This document shows, piece by piece, positions 48,385-58,519 of a DNA stretch of 64,000 nt (positions are counted from its first letter, which is position 1; each line of letters starts with the position of its first letter). The translations under genes and the position numbers were made by a program. Below the pieces are notes generated by a model. That model did no database searches. It was not told the DNA's origin and saw only the letters and a program-made list of their open reading frames with translations. Source of the stretch: Pirellula sp. GTDB taxonomy: Bacteria; Planctomycetota; Planctomycetia; Pirellulales; Pirellulaceae. The stretch is taken from contig JAJTEK010000016.1 of NCBI GenBank assembly GCA_021299695.1, positions 1 through 64,000 of the forward strand, written 5' to 3'.

Positions 48385-49860
48385 ATGGCACGCGATCGCA
48401 ATTTATCGGTTTGGCAGGCTTACGTCGTCGTGATGTCGTTCGTGAGTCTTCTGTGCATCGGGGCTTTGTGTTACACCGTTTTCCAATCCGGAACCAATTA
48501 CAAGACCGTTGAGGCGGCCCAGACTCAGGCAAGAGACCTCGAAAGCAAGCACCGAGAAGAGCTGAATAAAAGGCTGTTTCTCCAGAATGTCTTAGGTTTC
48601 GGGGACAAACCTATGACCCAAGACGACATCAACCAGTTGACTCAATCCTCTTCGGGCAACCAGGAAATCGCCGATATCCAGAAGAAGTTCGTCGCCGATA
48701 TGGGTCTTTTGGGCCCCAATGTGACCGACAAGAGCTATCGCAAGCTGGTCGAAACCCTGATGCAAACCGTTCGCGAACGGAACCTTCAAGTCGACGCCCA
48801 AGCCAAACGGGAAGAGGATCTGAAGGTCAAGTACGACGCGACGATCAAGCAGGAAACAGAGGCACGTGAGGCCGAGCGCAAGCGAGCCAACGAGTTGGCC
48901 CAGCAACTCGAGCAGACCCAGGTCGCCTATGCACAAAAAGAGAAAGAGCGGCAAGAAGAGATCACTAAAATCCAGACCGATCGGCAGCGATTGGCTCAAC
49001 AAGCAGAAACCGAAAAAAGAACTTACCTAGCCGAGATCGATAAGCTGACCAAGAAGCGCGACGACCTGGCCCGCCAAAATGAACTTCTCGGCAAGCAGCT
49101 TGAGGAAATCAAAGGCGAGGACTTCCAGTACGTTCAAGGCAAGATCACCGAAGTGGTCGATGGCGGAGAGACGGTCTATTTGAATCTCGGGCGTGCCGAC
49201 GGTCTGCGGGCCGGGGTTCGTTTCTCTGTCCTCGATGACGACACCTCCAAGGTTGCCGACGTGGAGCCCAAGGCTCGTATCGAAGTGGTCGAAGTCAACC
49301 AGCAAACCGATCACCTCTCGCGCGCTCGGGTGTTGCCCGACCGCAACCCGAGGACCATTCTCCGAGGAGATCGCATCTACTCGCCAGCTTGGCAGCCAGG
49401 TCGCAAAGTCTCCTTTGGTTTGGTCGGCAAGCTCGACATCGATGGGGATGGAAAAGACGATCGCGAGACGGTCAAGGCACTGATTGCCCAGAACGGTGGC
49501 GAAGTGTCGGTTGACCTGCGTCCCGACGGGCGTATGGAAGGCAACCTGAACGTCAACACCCGTTGGCTTGTCATCGGCGACGAATTCAAAATTTTGGGTG
49601 GGACCCTCGATGCGGCGACCGAAGTCATGGGCAAGAGGCGGGTTGAACTCGAGCAGCAAGCCAAGTCGATGGGTGTGAGCCGAATCAACCTCGACAAACT
49701 CATGGGCTACCTCCGCGGTTCGAACGTTGAAGATGTCGTACCGTTGGGAAATGCCACGCGAGCTTCCGATTTCATCCGCCGCGAAGCTCCTCCTGCTCCG
49801 GGACGTGGTCGTGTTTCGGGATTGTTCCAAACTCCCGACGGACAATCAGCACCGAAGTAA
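48385..49860 (+). CDS. Coiled-coil, single-TM hypothetical protein (ORF track start 48310)
   Basis: N-terminal TM YVVVMSFVSLLCIGALCYTVF and long coiled coil. Confidence 0.75.
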   Translation: MARDRNLSVWQAYVVVMSFVSLLCIGALCYTVFQSGTNYKTVEAAQTQARDLESKHREELNKRLFLQNVLGFGDKPMTQDDINQLTQSSSGNQEIADIQKKFVADMGLLGPNVTDKSYRKLVETLMQTVRERNLQVDAQAKREEDLKVKYDATIKQETEAREAERKRANELAQQLEQTQVAYAQKEKERQEEITKIQTDRQRLAQQAETEKRTYLAEIDKLTKKRDDLARQNELLGKQLEEIKGEDFQYVQGKITEVVDGGETVYLNLGRADGLRAGVRFSVLDDDTSKVADVEPKARIEVVEVNQQTDHLSRARVLPDRNPRTILRGDRIYSPAWQPGRKVSFGLVGKLDIDGDGKDDRETVKALIAQNGGEVSVDLRPDGRMEGNLNVNTRWLVIGDEFKILGGTLDAATEVMGKRRVELEQQAKSMGVSRINLDKLMGYLRGSNVEDVVPLGNATRASDFIRREAPPAPGRGRVSGLFQTPDGQSAPK

Positions 49861-49889
49861 GCCGTCAGGCTCTCATCGCCTTAGATTTC

Positions 49890-50894
49890 GTGCTTGAGCG
49901 ATACGAGCACGAGCTTCAAAACTGGCTGTTTGGGCTAGATGGCGCGTTTAAGTCAACCTGGCGGGTTGCAAGAAAGCTTCCAAATACTCTACATGGGGGT
50001 GCCGATAGAGCCATCTACCAAGGAAGGGTGATGATAGCTCAAGATCTCGGCGCCATGGCTAAACGAATCGCTGACTCGCACATGTTGCGAGCGCGTAGCC
50101 GCATTGGCAAGTACCGTATTGAAAAAAGGTTAGCCCAAGGTGGTTTTGCCACCGTCTACCAAGCTTGGGATACGATCGAAGGGGTTCATGTGGCCCTGAA
50201 GATGCCTCATCAGTACATTGTTACCGCAAGCATGCTTGCGGCCTTTCAGCGAGAAGCAAGACTGATTGCGCAGCTTGAGCATCCGAATATTTTGGGGCTC
50301 AAGGATGCGAGTTTCATCGACGGTCGATTCGTCATCGTCAGTCGGCTTGGCACTCAGACCCTCTCAGCGCGGCTCAAGCATCGGGTGGGTCTGGCCACGG
50401 CGCTCTGTTACATCGAGCAGATGATCGAGGCCGTCGCTTATGCCCATCGCAATCGCATCATTCATTGCGACATCAAACCTGAGAATCTGATCCTCATGGC
50501 CGACGGTCGTTTGGCGTTGACCGACTTTGGGATCGCCAAGGTTGCTCAGCGAACGATCGCTCATACGATGATCGCATCTGGATCGGGCACAGTCGGCTAC
50601 ATGGCTCCAGAGCAAGCCATGGGGCGTCCTAGCGCCAAGTCGGATGTTTTCGCGATCGGGGTGCTCGCGTATCGAATTCTCACGGGAGTCTTGCCGGAGT
50701 GGCCATTCGACTGGCCGCCCAAGGGTCGAGCGACACTTCGTCGCAAAGCGCATCCGGATCTGATCGATGTACTGCGTAAGACCATGGAGCCTCGTCCTTC
50801 GAACCGCTATCCCGATGCCAATGCGCTGCTGCGAGCGTATTTGCCGGCCAAGCGAAAGACGCTTCGTAATAAGCCAGCGGCACATCGTGGCTGA
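49890..50894 (+). CDS. Serine/threonine protein kinase
   Basis: YRIEKRLAQGGFATVYQAWD, HVALKMP, IIHCDIKPENLIL, LTDFGIAKV, GTVGYMAPEQA. Confidence 0.92.
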   Translation: MLERYEHELQNWLFGLDGAFKSTWRVARKLPNTLHGGADRAIYQGRVMIAQDLGAMAKRIADSHMLRARSRIGKYRIEKRLAQGGFATVYQAWDTIEGVHVALKMPHQYIVTASMLAAFQREARLIAQLEHPNILGLKDASFIDGRFVIVSRLGTQTLSARLKHRVGLATALCYIEQMIEAVAYAHRNRIIHCDIKPENLILMADGRLALTDFGIAKVAQRTIAHTMIASGSGTVGYMAPEQAMGRPSAKSDVFAIGVLAYRILTGVLPEWPFDWPPKGRATLRRKAHPDLIDVLRKTMEPRPSNRYPDANALLRAYLPAKRKTLRNKPAAHRG

Positions 50895-52071
50895 GGTGAA
50901 CTTTGGTCGGGTATTGCTCGAGGATGTGATTCCGTTTTGGATGCGACACGGATGGGATCGAGTCGATGGAGGGATGATCACGTCGCTCGATCGCGACGGC
51001 TCGATTGTCGATACCGACAAATCGATTTGGTTTCAGGGGCGTGCAGCTTGGATGTTTGCCACCCTTTACAATACCGTCGAGCGCAATCCCCTGTGGCTTG
51101 AGATCGCTGAGAGCTGTCTAGGGTTTTTGGAGCGGCACGGTGTTCAGGAAGCGAGTGGCAAGCTTTACTTTACCGTCACGCGTCAGGGGCAACCGCTGCG
51201 GATGCGGCGTTATTTCTACAGCGAGTCGTTTGCCGCCATCGCTTATGCGGCGATGTTTCAAGCATCGAATTTGGAGCGTTACCAATTCGCAGCGATTCGG
51301 ATGTTTGAAGCTTACATCGTGGGTTGTTTCCACCCCGGTACGATCGCTTCGAAAACCGATTCGGCGACGCGCCCGATGCAGAGTATCGGTCCTTGGATGA
51401 TCGCCATGGCGACGGCTCAGGAACTTCGAGCAAACCTCGGAGACGTCGAGGTGTTGGGAGTCGCCTGCTCGGTTTGGATCGATCGGTGTATCGAGCAAAT
51501 CGAGACGGTTTTCTACAAGCCTGAGCTTGCGGTCCTCATGGAGAATGTTGGGGCGAATGGTCAAGTGCTCGACCACTTCGATGGACGTCAATTGAATCCA
51601 GGTCACGCGATCGAGTGCGCGTGGTTTATTTTGCACGAGAGCAAGCTGCGCAAGGATAGGCGTTTGGGGGAGTTAGGATTAGCGATTCTCGATGCGATGT
51701 GGGAGCGAGGGTGGGATCGGGAGTACGGGGGCTTGTACTATTTCCGGGATGTCTATCACAAGCCGATCCAGGAGTACTGGCACGACATGAAATTTTGGTG
51801 GCCACATTGCGAAGCGATCATTGCGACGGACATCGCAAGGCGGCTAACGAATCAGGAGCGGTACCATCGATGGCATCACGAGGTTTGTCAGTGGAGCTTC
51901 GATCGTTTTGGAGACCCTGAGCATGGTGAGTGGTTTGGCTATTTGCACCGCGATGCACGCCGCTCGAACGATCTTAAAGGAAGCCTTTGGAAAGGTCCTT
52001 TTCATTTGCCCCGAATGCTTTGGTACTGCATGAAGCTTGCAGAACCGATCAAGGATCCGTGGGGGTTTTAG
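50887..52071 (+). CDS. N-acylglucosamine 2-epimerase (AGE) family protein; GTG start overlaps the kinase stop
   Basis: FWMRHGWDRVDGGMITSLDRDGSIVDTDKSIWFQGRAAWMFATLYN...GGLYYFRDV...KFWWPHCEAI. Confidence 0.88.
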   Translation: MAEVNFGRVLLEDVIPFWMRHGWDRVDGGMITSLDRDGSIVDTDKSIWFQGRAAWMFATLYNTVERNPLWLEIAESCLGFLERHGVQEASGKLYFTVTRQGQPLRMRRYFYSESFAAIAYAAMFQASNLERYQFAAIRMFEAYIVGCFHPGTIASKTDSATRPMQSIGPWMIAMATAQELRANLGDVEVLGVACSVWIDRCIEQIETVFYKPELAVLMENVGANGQVLDHFDGRQLNPGHAIECAWFILHESKLRKDRRLGELGLAILDAMWERGWDREYGGLYYFRDVYHKPIQEYWHDMKFWWPHCEAIIATDIARRLTNQERYHRWHHEVCQWSFDRFGDPEHGEWFGYLHRDARRSNDLKGSLWKGPFHLPRMLWYCMKLAEPIKDPWGF

Positions 52072-53815
52072 TTTTCAGGATCTCGGTTTTCTCGGGTGGC
52101 TGAGCAACTTCCATACGGCTTGCAAGATCGAATTGCTGGCCTTGTGAGCCGATGAATTCGCCGATCTGTCGACTCGATTCGTCATGCCACTGGAAGGTGA
52201 CTGTGCCGGGGCCGAGTATCTCTGCGGTCGATTGCTGCACGAGGATCGCCGTGGTTTCATCGATGCCGATTCCGAGCATTTGCGGATACGTCTCGACGAG
52301 CGAGCGCAGGTCCTTCTGGCGACGGCGCTGAGTGAAATGCTGATCGATGGCAACGCCGTTGAGAAAGCCCAATCCGCCGCGCTCGTAACCTGGGGCCATG
52401 ATTCGGAAGTTCTCGATCGGTGTGGCTCTGGCAAGGTAGTTTGCTTGGATCGATGCCCCGGCAGAGGACCCGCCGATCACACCGCCGCGAGTCAATACTT
52501 GCTTCATCAGCAGGTGGGCTTTGGTTCCGTAGTAGGAATCGGCGAGGTTCCATTGACGACCACCGCCGAACCAGATTCCGGTGGCTTGTTCCAAAGGTTC
52601 GAGAAATCGTTGGTCTTCGTTTGCCACTTGTCGATTTTTGGTATGAACAAGCGAGCAGGACTTGGCTCCCATTTGTTTCCAGAGTTCGAGCAGACGCGTG
52701 TCGCTGGACATGTCGTCATCTTCAGAGCATGGGACATAGACCAATCGGGCTTGTTCGCCCCCTGCCAGGTCGACGAAACGTTGCATAAGGCCTGAGGGCA
52801 TGCCGCCGCCGCCGACGATGATCAGGGTGCCGTTTGGGACATTGGGGATTTGGCGTTCGGCGGGGGGAAAGATCTCCAGAGTGCGCTCGATCGCTTGGCG
52901 TCGCCACTGGGTCCAATCCAGGAGGAAATTTTCGGGAGCGTTTCTGTTTTTTGCGCCGCGTGTTTCGATCCGTTGTGAGGCTTCGGGCAGATGCTCATGC
53001 GCCGGGACCCAAGCGGTGGCAGCTCCGGGTCCATAGACGGTCCCTTTGCGACCTTGGAGAACCATCGCACTGTCTTTGGAAATGCCGATCAGGACGGTTC
53101 GAGCGTCGGCTTGCATCGCTTGGCATAGTGTTGCTTCGCAATCGCCTTGGTCGGTGAAATGGATCCATGCGTCGGGGAATAGGCCTAGTCCCTGAGCGAG
53201 TTTGGGAGCGTTCTGATGGCTTTCTGGATCTGGCTTGTTGTAGGTTTTTCCCATAGCGACGCTGGCTGGACCGATGAATCCGACGGTGGCACCGATGGCC
53301 AGGTATCGTCGCATGGTATCGGCGGCAGAGGACCAGAATTCGTCGGGGATTTCGTGCGCGAGTCGATCGTCGCAAACCAGGAGCATGGATTGAGGGTCGG
53401 GCTCAGGCACCGCGTCGAGCTTTTGGGTCCAGGTGAGACGTTCAAGCGAGGCGATCGCTGAGGAGGCGGTCGCTGAGGTGTCGGTCGATTCGATGCCGGG
53501 GTCACCGAGCATCATCTGAGAGAGTTTATGAGGGCCGACGACGACCCACTGTTTGGGTTTGCTTGGCGAACGATTCAGTTCTGCGAGAAAGGGCTTGAGG
53601 CCCTCGATCGATTCGGCAACCAGGAGTGTTCCTTGGATCTTCAGATCTTCGGGCCAATCGGAGTAGCGTTCGAAGAACGGAGAGTTCGATCGAGGTTCTG
53701 TTTCCTGCGCGGCGAGCCCGGGGTATCGGATCTGGGAGCTAATCAGGGAGGTGATCATCAAGCAGATTGTGAGCTTAGCGAGGGCAGCGAGTATGTTGAT
53801 CGCCCGGGGGTACAT
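52049..53815 (-). CDS. Peptidase S51/cyanophycinase-like protein
   Basis: GTLIIVGGGGMPSGLMQRFVDLAGG...GIWFGGGRQWNL...GGVIGGSSAGASIQANYLAR. Confidence 0.88.
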   Translation of the reverse strand: MYPRAINILAALAKLTICLMITSLISSQIRYPGLAAQETEPRSNSPFFERYSDWPEDLKIQGTLLVAESIEGLKPFLAELNRSPSKPKQWVVVGPHKLSQMMLGDPGIESTDTSATASSAIASLERLTWTQKLDAVPEPDPQSMLLVCDDRLAHEIPDEFWSSAADTMRRYLAIGATVGFIGPASVAMGKTYNKPDPESHQNAPKLAQGLGLFPDAWIHFTDQGDCEATLCQAMQADARTVLIGISKDSAMVLQGRKGTVYGPGAATAWVPAHEHLPEASQRIETRGAKNRNAPENFLLDWTQWRRQAIERTLEIFPPAERQIPNVPNGTLIIVGGGGMPSGLMQRFVDLAGGEQARLVYVPCSEDDDMSSDTRLLELWKQMGAKSCSLVHTKNRQVANEDQRFLEPLEQATGIWFGGGRQWNLADSYYGTKAHLLMKQVLTRGGVIGGSSAGASIQANYLARATPIENFRIMAPGYERGGLGFLNGVAIDQHFTQRRRQKDLRSLVETYPQMLGIGIDETTAILVQQSTAEILGPGTVTFQWHDESSRQIGEFIGSQGQQFDLASRMEVAQPPEKTEILKTKTPTDP

Positions 53816-53876
53816 CGAGGGTATCCAGTCTGAGCAGGGGTTGGTACTTGCGTGGTCTTGAGGGTCGGGAGTTTGT

Positions 53877-56870
53877 TTAACCGCCGAGCGCGTTTAGAGG
53901 AACAAAGGGTTTTTCGGTGTGCCAGCGTTTCATCAGATCGAGGTTTTTTTGGTAGGTTTCCGATCGGTTCCCTTTGCCACCTTCGAGATGATCGGCACCG
54001 GCTTCGGCATCGTAGACTTCTGGGGTTTCGATTTGGCCATAGTCTCCGGTTTTTGCTTGCCATTCGATGAGTTGATTTCGGAGTTGAGCGAGGGTATCTC
54101 GGTAGTTGGGATCCTCGGCGAGGTTGTTGAGTTCGTCGGGATCCATCGTTAGGTCGTACAATTCTTCGATGGGTCGTGTATCGGCCATGATTCGAGCTTG
54201 GTCTGGATTGAGTTTGTTTTGTGCGTGCCATTGGCGCATGGCTTGGACGATGGCTTTGGAGTCTTTGTAGTTGTTGGGTTGGAGGTAGGGTCGGGAGGGG
54301 AAGCCGTTGCGGATGTATTTCCATTTTTCGGTTCGAACGCTTCGGATCCAGTCGACGGTTTCATCGGCTCGATCCCGAGCGGCAAAGACCGCTTGGCGTG
54401 GTTTGTGATCTGGGCTGAGGATATTCTGGGAGTTCATTCGTCCGGGCTTTGGGATACCAGCCAGGGCAAGGCTTGTGGCGGCAAGGTCGATATGTTCGAC
54501 GAGATCTTCGCGGACTTGTCCTGCCGGGATGTTGGGTCCTGCGACCAGCAGTGGCACGTGGGTACCGCCGTCGTAGAGGAATTGTTTGTTCCGGATGTGG
54601 CTGATTCCGTGGTCGGTCATGAAGAAGATGACGGTGTTGTTGAGGTCGCCGGATTTCTCGAGTCTTGCCAGGATCGAGCCGAGTTGGTGATCGGTATAGC
54701 GGACGCAATCGAGGTATTGTGCCCAGTCTTGTAGGATGACAGGGTGATCCGGTAGGTAAGCTGGTAGTTTGACTGCATCGATGGGGGTGGAGCTACCGAG
54801 TTCTTTTTCGACGCGTAATGGCCAGGCCTCTTTGGGTGCTTGGCCTCGAAACTTGCCTCCGTTGAGTTGGATTTGGATGAAGAAGGGTTGGTGTTTGTCG
54901 CGTAGAGCCCAGTGTTTATTGTGGTAGGATTTTTGGGGGTTCCATTCGAAATTGTAGTCGGTTTTGGCGATAGGAAATTCGGTTTTTTTCGCAGTCTCGC
55001 TGGGTTCTTCGAGGAAGTGTTCCCAGGTCAGGTTATTGACGTGGTATCCGGCTTGTTGGAACAGTTCTGGGACCAGTGGTGTATCGTAAGGCAGATAGAT
55101 CGGATGGCCCGGTACACTTGAGCGATGGTTTTGGAGTCCGAGGGCGGTTTGGTAGTTGCCGGTGATCAGAGCCGAGCGCGAGATGCTGCAGATAGGCGCC
55201 GTGACAAAGGCGCGATTGAATTGGATACCTCGTTTGGCAAGAGCATCGACGTTTGGGGTAGCGATGGCCTTTTGGCCATAGCATCCGAAGTCTGCCGACA
55301 TGTCTTCGACGATCACCCAGAGGATGTTTGGACGTTTTTGAGCTGGCAGGTTGGCCGCGGGGTCAGGGAACTGCTGCCGATAACGAGTTTTGAAGGGATT
55401 TTCTGCGACCGGAATGGCTTGTTCGTTGACCAAGTAAGGTTGAACTGCGTCCCACCAGTTTTCGAATTCCTTGGCCAGCATTGCGACGGTATCGGGGTGT
55501 GTCGAGGCGATATTTTTCGATTGGCTAGGGTCATCGATGACGTCATAGAGTTGCCAATCGGGTTGTTTGGAACCTTGGGGGCTGACCAGGGTGTATTGGG
55601 TATTTCGGACGGCGGCTTGGCGGTATTTTTGGGTGTCGGGATTATCCCCTTTGGCCCAGCGACCGAAGTGGGTCATCAGGAAACGGTCGTCCCAGGGTGC
55701 TTGGGGATTTTCGAGCAGTTCAAGGAGATTTCTACCTTGGGCTTGTCGGTTCGCACGATCGTTTAATTCCGAACCTGCGAGCGCAGCGAGCGTGCGAAAC
55801 AGGTCGATGTGTGCGGTAAGGGCTTGGGAGTCTCCGGGTTGGATTTTCGAGGGCCATCGCCAGAAGGCATTGGCGCGAGTTCCTCCGAGCCAGGCCGTCC
55901 CTTTACCGCCGCGCATTTGGGCGTTGTGATGTTGGGTGCCGATGGAGGTACCGTTGTCGTTCATGAAGATCACCAGCGTGTTCTCGGCGATCCCGAGTTG
56001 GTCCAGGCAGGAGAGCATATCGCCGACGTTCGCGTCGATATTCTCGATCATCCCGTAGAAGTTTTTGAGTTTGTTGTCGACATCCAGAGAGGCAAAGCGG
56101 GCTGCATCTTGGGGTTTGGCGTTGTAGGGGTCGTGGGGTGCGTTGGTAGCGAGCCAGCAGAAGAAGGGTTGTTTGTCGGGAGCAGCTTGCGTCGAACGGA
56201 TCCACTTTTGGGCTCGATCAAAGAACACATCGGTGCAGTATCCTTGGGTCTTTTCAAAGGTCCCATTGTGCAGAATGGTAGGGTTGAAATAGCTGTTTCC
56301 TGGGGCGTCCCCGCAGCTTCCGGGGAAGGATTGGCCAATGCCGCCAGCTCCGTGGATGAAGGACTCCTCGAAACCTCGTCGGTTGGGCTGGTAGGGGTCT
56401 TCGTCACCGAGGTGCCATTTTCCGAAGACACCGGTATGGTATCCCGACTCCTGGAGGACTTGGGCGATCGTGACCGCATCGAGAGTGAGTCGTTCGCGTT
56501 CGAGGATGGTGTGGGTCACGCCATTGAAAAATTCGTGTCGACCGGTCATCAGAGCCGATCGGGTCGGCGAGCAAGTTGGTGAGACGAAGAAATTCTTGAA
56601 GCTCCGGCCTTCGCGTTCTAGGCGATCGAGGTTGGGGGTTTTCAGGAACGGGTGTTGGTGGCCGGAGGTATCCCCGTAGCCTTGGTCGTCGGTAAGGATA
56701 ACCAGGATATTGGGTCGGGAGCCTGCGAGCTTTTTCTCGGCAGGGCTATTTATGGCAGGGCTTGGGTCTGGTGAGGCCGCGCAGCGGGGTAGGGGTGGGG
56801 CTATGGCGGCAAGGAGTCCGAGGAACCCGTAGAAAATGCTCATACCGAGCCAAACCAGGGGAGATTTCAT
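53877..56870 (-). CDS. Tandem double sulfatase fusion (two sulfatase domains in one polypeptide); ATG at 56870, ORF track uses an upstream GTG
   Basis: First domain RPNILVILTDDQGYGDTSG...SPTCSPTRSALMTGRHEF; second domain KRPNILWVIVEDMSADFGCYG...APICSISRSALITGNY. Confidence 0.92.
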   Translation of the reverse strand: MKSPLVWLGMSIFYGFLGLLAAIAPPLPRCAASPDPSPAINSPAEKKLAGSRPNILVILTDDQGYGDTSGHQHPFLKTPNLDRLEREGRSFKNFFVSPTCSPTRSALMTGRHEFFNGVTHTILERERLTLDAVTIAQVLQESGYHTGVFGKWHLGDEDPYQPNRRGFEESFIHGAGGIGQSFPGSCGDAPGNSYFNPTILHNGTFEKTQGYCTDVFFDRAQKWIRSTQAAPDKQPFFCWLATNAPHDPYNAKPQDAARFASLDVDNKLKNFYGMIENIDANVGDMLSCLDQLGIAENTLVIFMNDNGTSIGTQHHNAQMRGGKGTAWLGGTRANAFWRWPSKIQPGDSQALTAHIDLFRTLAALAGSELNDRANRQAQGRNLLELLENPQAPWDDRFLMTHFGRWAKGDNPDTQKYRQAAVRNTQYTLVSPQGSKQPDWQLYDVIDDPSQSKNIASTHPDTVAMLAKEFENWWDAVQPYLVNEQAIPVAENPFKTRYRQQFPDPAANLPAQKRPNILWVIVEDMSADFGCYGQKAIATPNVDALAKRGIQFNRAFVTAPICSISRSALITGNYQTALGLQNHRSSVPGHPIYLPYDTPLVPELFQQAGYHVNNLTWEHFLEEPSETAKKTEFPIAKTDYNFEWNPQKSYHNKHWALRDKHQPFFIQIQLNGGKFRGQAPKEAWPLRVEKELGSSTPIDAVKLPAYLPDHPVILQDWAQYLDCVRYTDHQLGSILARLEKSGDLNNTVIFFMTDHGISHIRNKQFLYDGGTHVPLLVAGPNIPAGQVREDLVEHIDLAATSLALAGIPKPGRMNSQNILSPDHKPRQAVFAARDRADETVDWIRSVRTEKWKYIRNGFPSRPYLQPNNYKDSKAIVQAMRQWHAQNKLNPDQARIMADTRPIEELYDLTMDPDELNNLAEDPNYRDTLAQLRNQLIEWQAKTGDYGQIETPEVYDAEAGADHLEGGKGNRSETYQKNLDLMKRWHTEKPFVPLNALGG

Positions 56871-56879
56871 GAGATCCAC

Positions 56880-56949
56880 ACGGTGAAAAGAATACGGTGA
56901 AAAAAATACGGTGAAAAGAATTAGGTGAAATGAACGCGGTCAATTGAAC
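56880..56949. repeat. Five-unit 14-bp tandem repeat (acggtgaaaagaat consensus)
   Basis: acggtgaaaagaat / acggtgaaaaaaat / acggtgaaaagaat / taggtgaaatgaac / gcggtcaattgaac. Confidence 0.85.
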
Positions 56950-57145
56950 ATGATCGTATCGTTTGATTCGCGCGATGTTGTTGTCAGAGGCTAATCCGGG
57001 ATTTCATCGGGTAGAGGAATCTTACTCTAGGTTCTTATCGAATGCGATCAAGGGGAGTTTTGGTGTCGAAGATTTGTGCCTGACGATTGAGTTTCCCGCG
57101 AATCTAGTTAGAGTGGCTTGACCCAGTCCGCCAGTAAATCCCCCG

Positions 57146-57712
57146 TTGCAACCTCTAGGACCGATGAGTATTCCAGCACCTGCCGATCCGAGTCTTGAGC
57201 CATCCCCTAGGCTTGAGATCACCCGATTAGGGAACACCAAGCAATGTCCGATCTGTGGGAGCGAAGTACACTCTGAGGCGTATCACTGCACGAGTTGTCG
57301 AAGTTTTTTCTGTTATCACTGTCGTGCGCAGCTTGGGGCCGACGAGGTGATTCTCCAGTGCGGCAATCAGGGCTGCGGTTACTATGGCAAGTGGGTTTGT
57401 TCGGTTTGCGATCCTGCGACTCAGAAGGCGGAGACTCCCTTGGAGTACGACGAACCGGTCGATGGATACTGGCCGGCTTGGTTGCTCGCATCGATTTTCA
57501 TGGGCTTGCTGACAGCTTGGTATATCAACTGGAGTTCGGCGTTTATCGTATTTGCTGGGATGTATGCTGGACTCGGATATGTGTTGCAGAGCATGGATGT
57601 CAATATCTTCGGCAAGCTTCGCAGGGTGAGCATGGAGCGATCGACGGAGGTTCATTCGTGTCTTTGCTGCAGCAGTCCAACGAAGAAGACCAGTCTTCGG
57701 CAGCGGGCTTAG
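57146..57712 (+). CDS. Zinc-ribbon membrane protein, hypothetical
   Basis: CPICGSEVHSEAYHCTSCRSFFCYHCRAQLGADEVILQCGNQGCGYYGKWVCSVC then TM segments. Confidence 0.75.
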   Translation: MQPLGPMSIPAPADPSLEPSPRLEITRLGNTKQCPICGSEVHSEAYHCTSCRSFFCYHCRAQLGADEVILQCGNQGCGYYGKWVCSVCDPATQKAETPLEYDEPVDGYWPAWLLASIFMGLLTAWYINWSSAFIVFAGMYAGLGYVLQSMDVNIFGKLRRVSMERSTEVHSCLCCSSPTKKTSLRQRA

Positions 57713-57724
57713 GTAACACCCAAC

Positions 57725-58384
57725 ATGGCAAAATTTCAAATCCATCAGCTTGAGGGAATGAATTACGTCGAGATCCATCTGAATCAAGAGATGGTCCGAT
57801 GTGAGGCGGGTTCCTTGAACTACATGATCGGCAAGATCCGTATCCATTCGCAACTGATCCCATCGGTAGGGAGTCTGGTTTCGTCTTGGTTGTCGGGCGA
57901 GTCGGTTTACCGACCGACTTATACCGGTTCGGGTGTGATCACCCTTGAGTCCTCCTTGGGCGGGTTTCATGTTTTGGAGCTTCAGGGTCAATCATGGATT
58001 CTTGAAAAGGGAGCTTATTGGGCCAGCGAGGGCTCGGTCGATCTGAAATTTTTCAAAGAGAAGATGCTGACTTCGCTCTGGGCGGGCGAGGGATTTGTTT
58101 ACTTGCAAAGTCAGGTCACTGGGCAGGGCAAGGTGGTGGTAACGACGAAGGGACCGGTTGAGGAAATCGACTTGCAGGAGGACCAAGAAGTTGTCGTCGA
58201 TGGCGACTGCGTCATTGGGAGGATGGCTAGTGTTGGCTTTAGTTTGCGTCGTCCTACAGAGAATTTTTTGGGCCGTTTTACGGCGGGCGAGCCGATCGTT
58301 CGGGTCTACCGTGGCCCGGGCAAACTTTTGCTCAACCCTACGTTCTACTGGCGCTACTACATGTCGCAGCGGCGTGGGGTTTAG
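57725..58384 (+). CDS. AIM24 family protein
   Basis: VEIHLNQEMVRCEAGSLNYMIGKIRI...LELQGQSWILEKGAYWAS...GEGFVYLQSQVTGQGKVVVTTKGPVEEIDL. Confidence 0.82.
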   Translation: MAKFQIHQLEGMNYVEIHLNQEMVRCEAGSLNYMIGKIRIHSQLIPSVGSLVSSWLSGESVYRPTYTGSGVITLESSLGGFHVLELQGQSWILEKGAYWASEGSVDLKFFKEKMLTSLWAGEGFVYLQSQVTGQGKVVVTTKGPVEEIDLQEDQEVVVDGDCVIGRMASVGFSLRRPTENFLGRFTAGEPIVRVYRGPGKLLLNPTFYWRYYMSQRRGV

Positions 58385-58519
58385 CGGCACCTGGATCCTG
58401 GTGGAGGTTAATCTAGGTAGGCTGGGTGGTTTTTGCGGGTTCTTCCTTAGAAATGTTTTATTCCTGGTATGCGGATCATGCAGAGTGAAGGGCTCTGGGT
58501 CCGATAGGACGATCGAGTC

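Noticed and set aside
49027-49845. 272-aa minus-strand ORF
   Set aside because: Antisense to the coiled-coil protein at 48385-49860
55125-56582. Two plus-strand ORFs (213 and 257 aa)
   Set aside because: Antisense shadows of the double sulfatase
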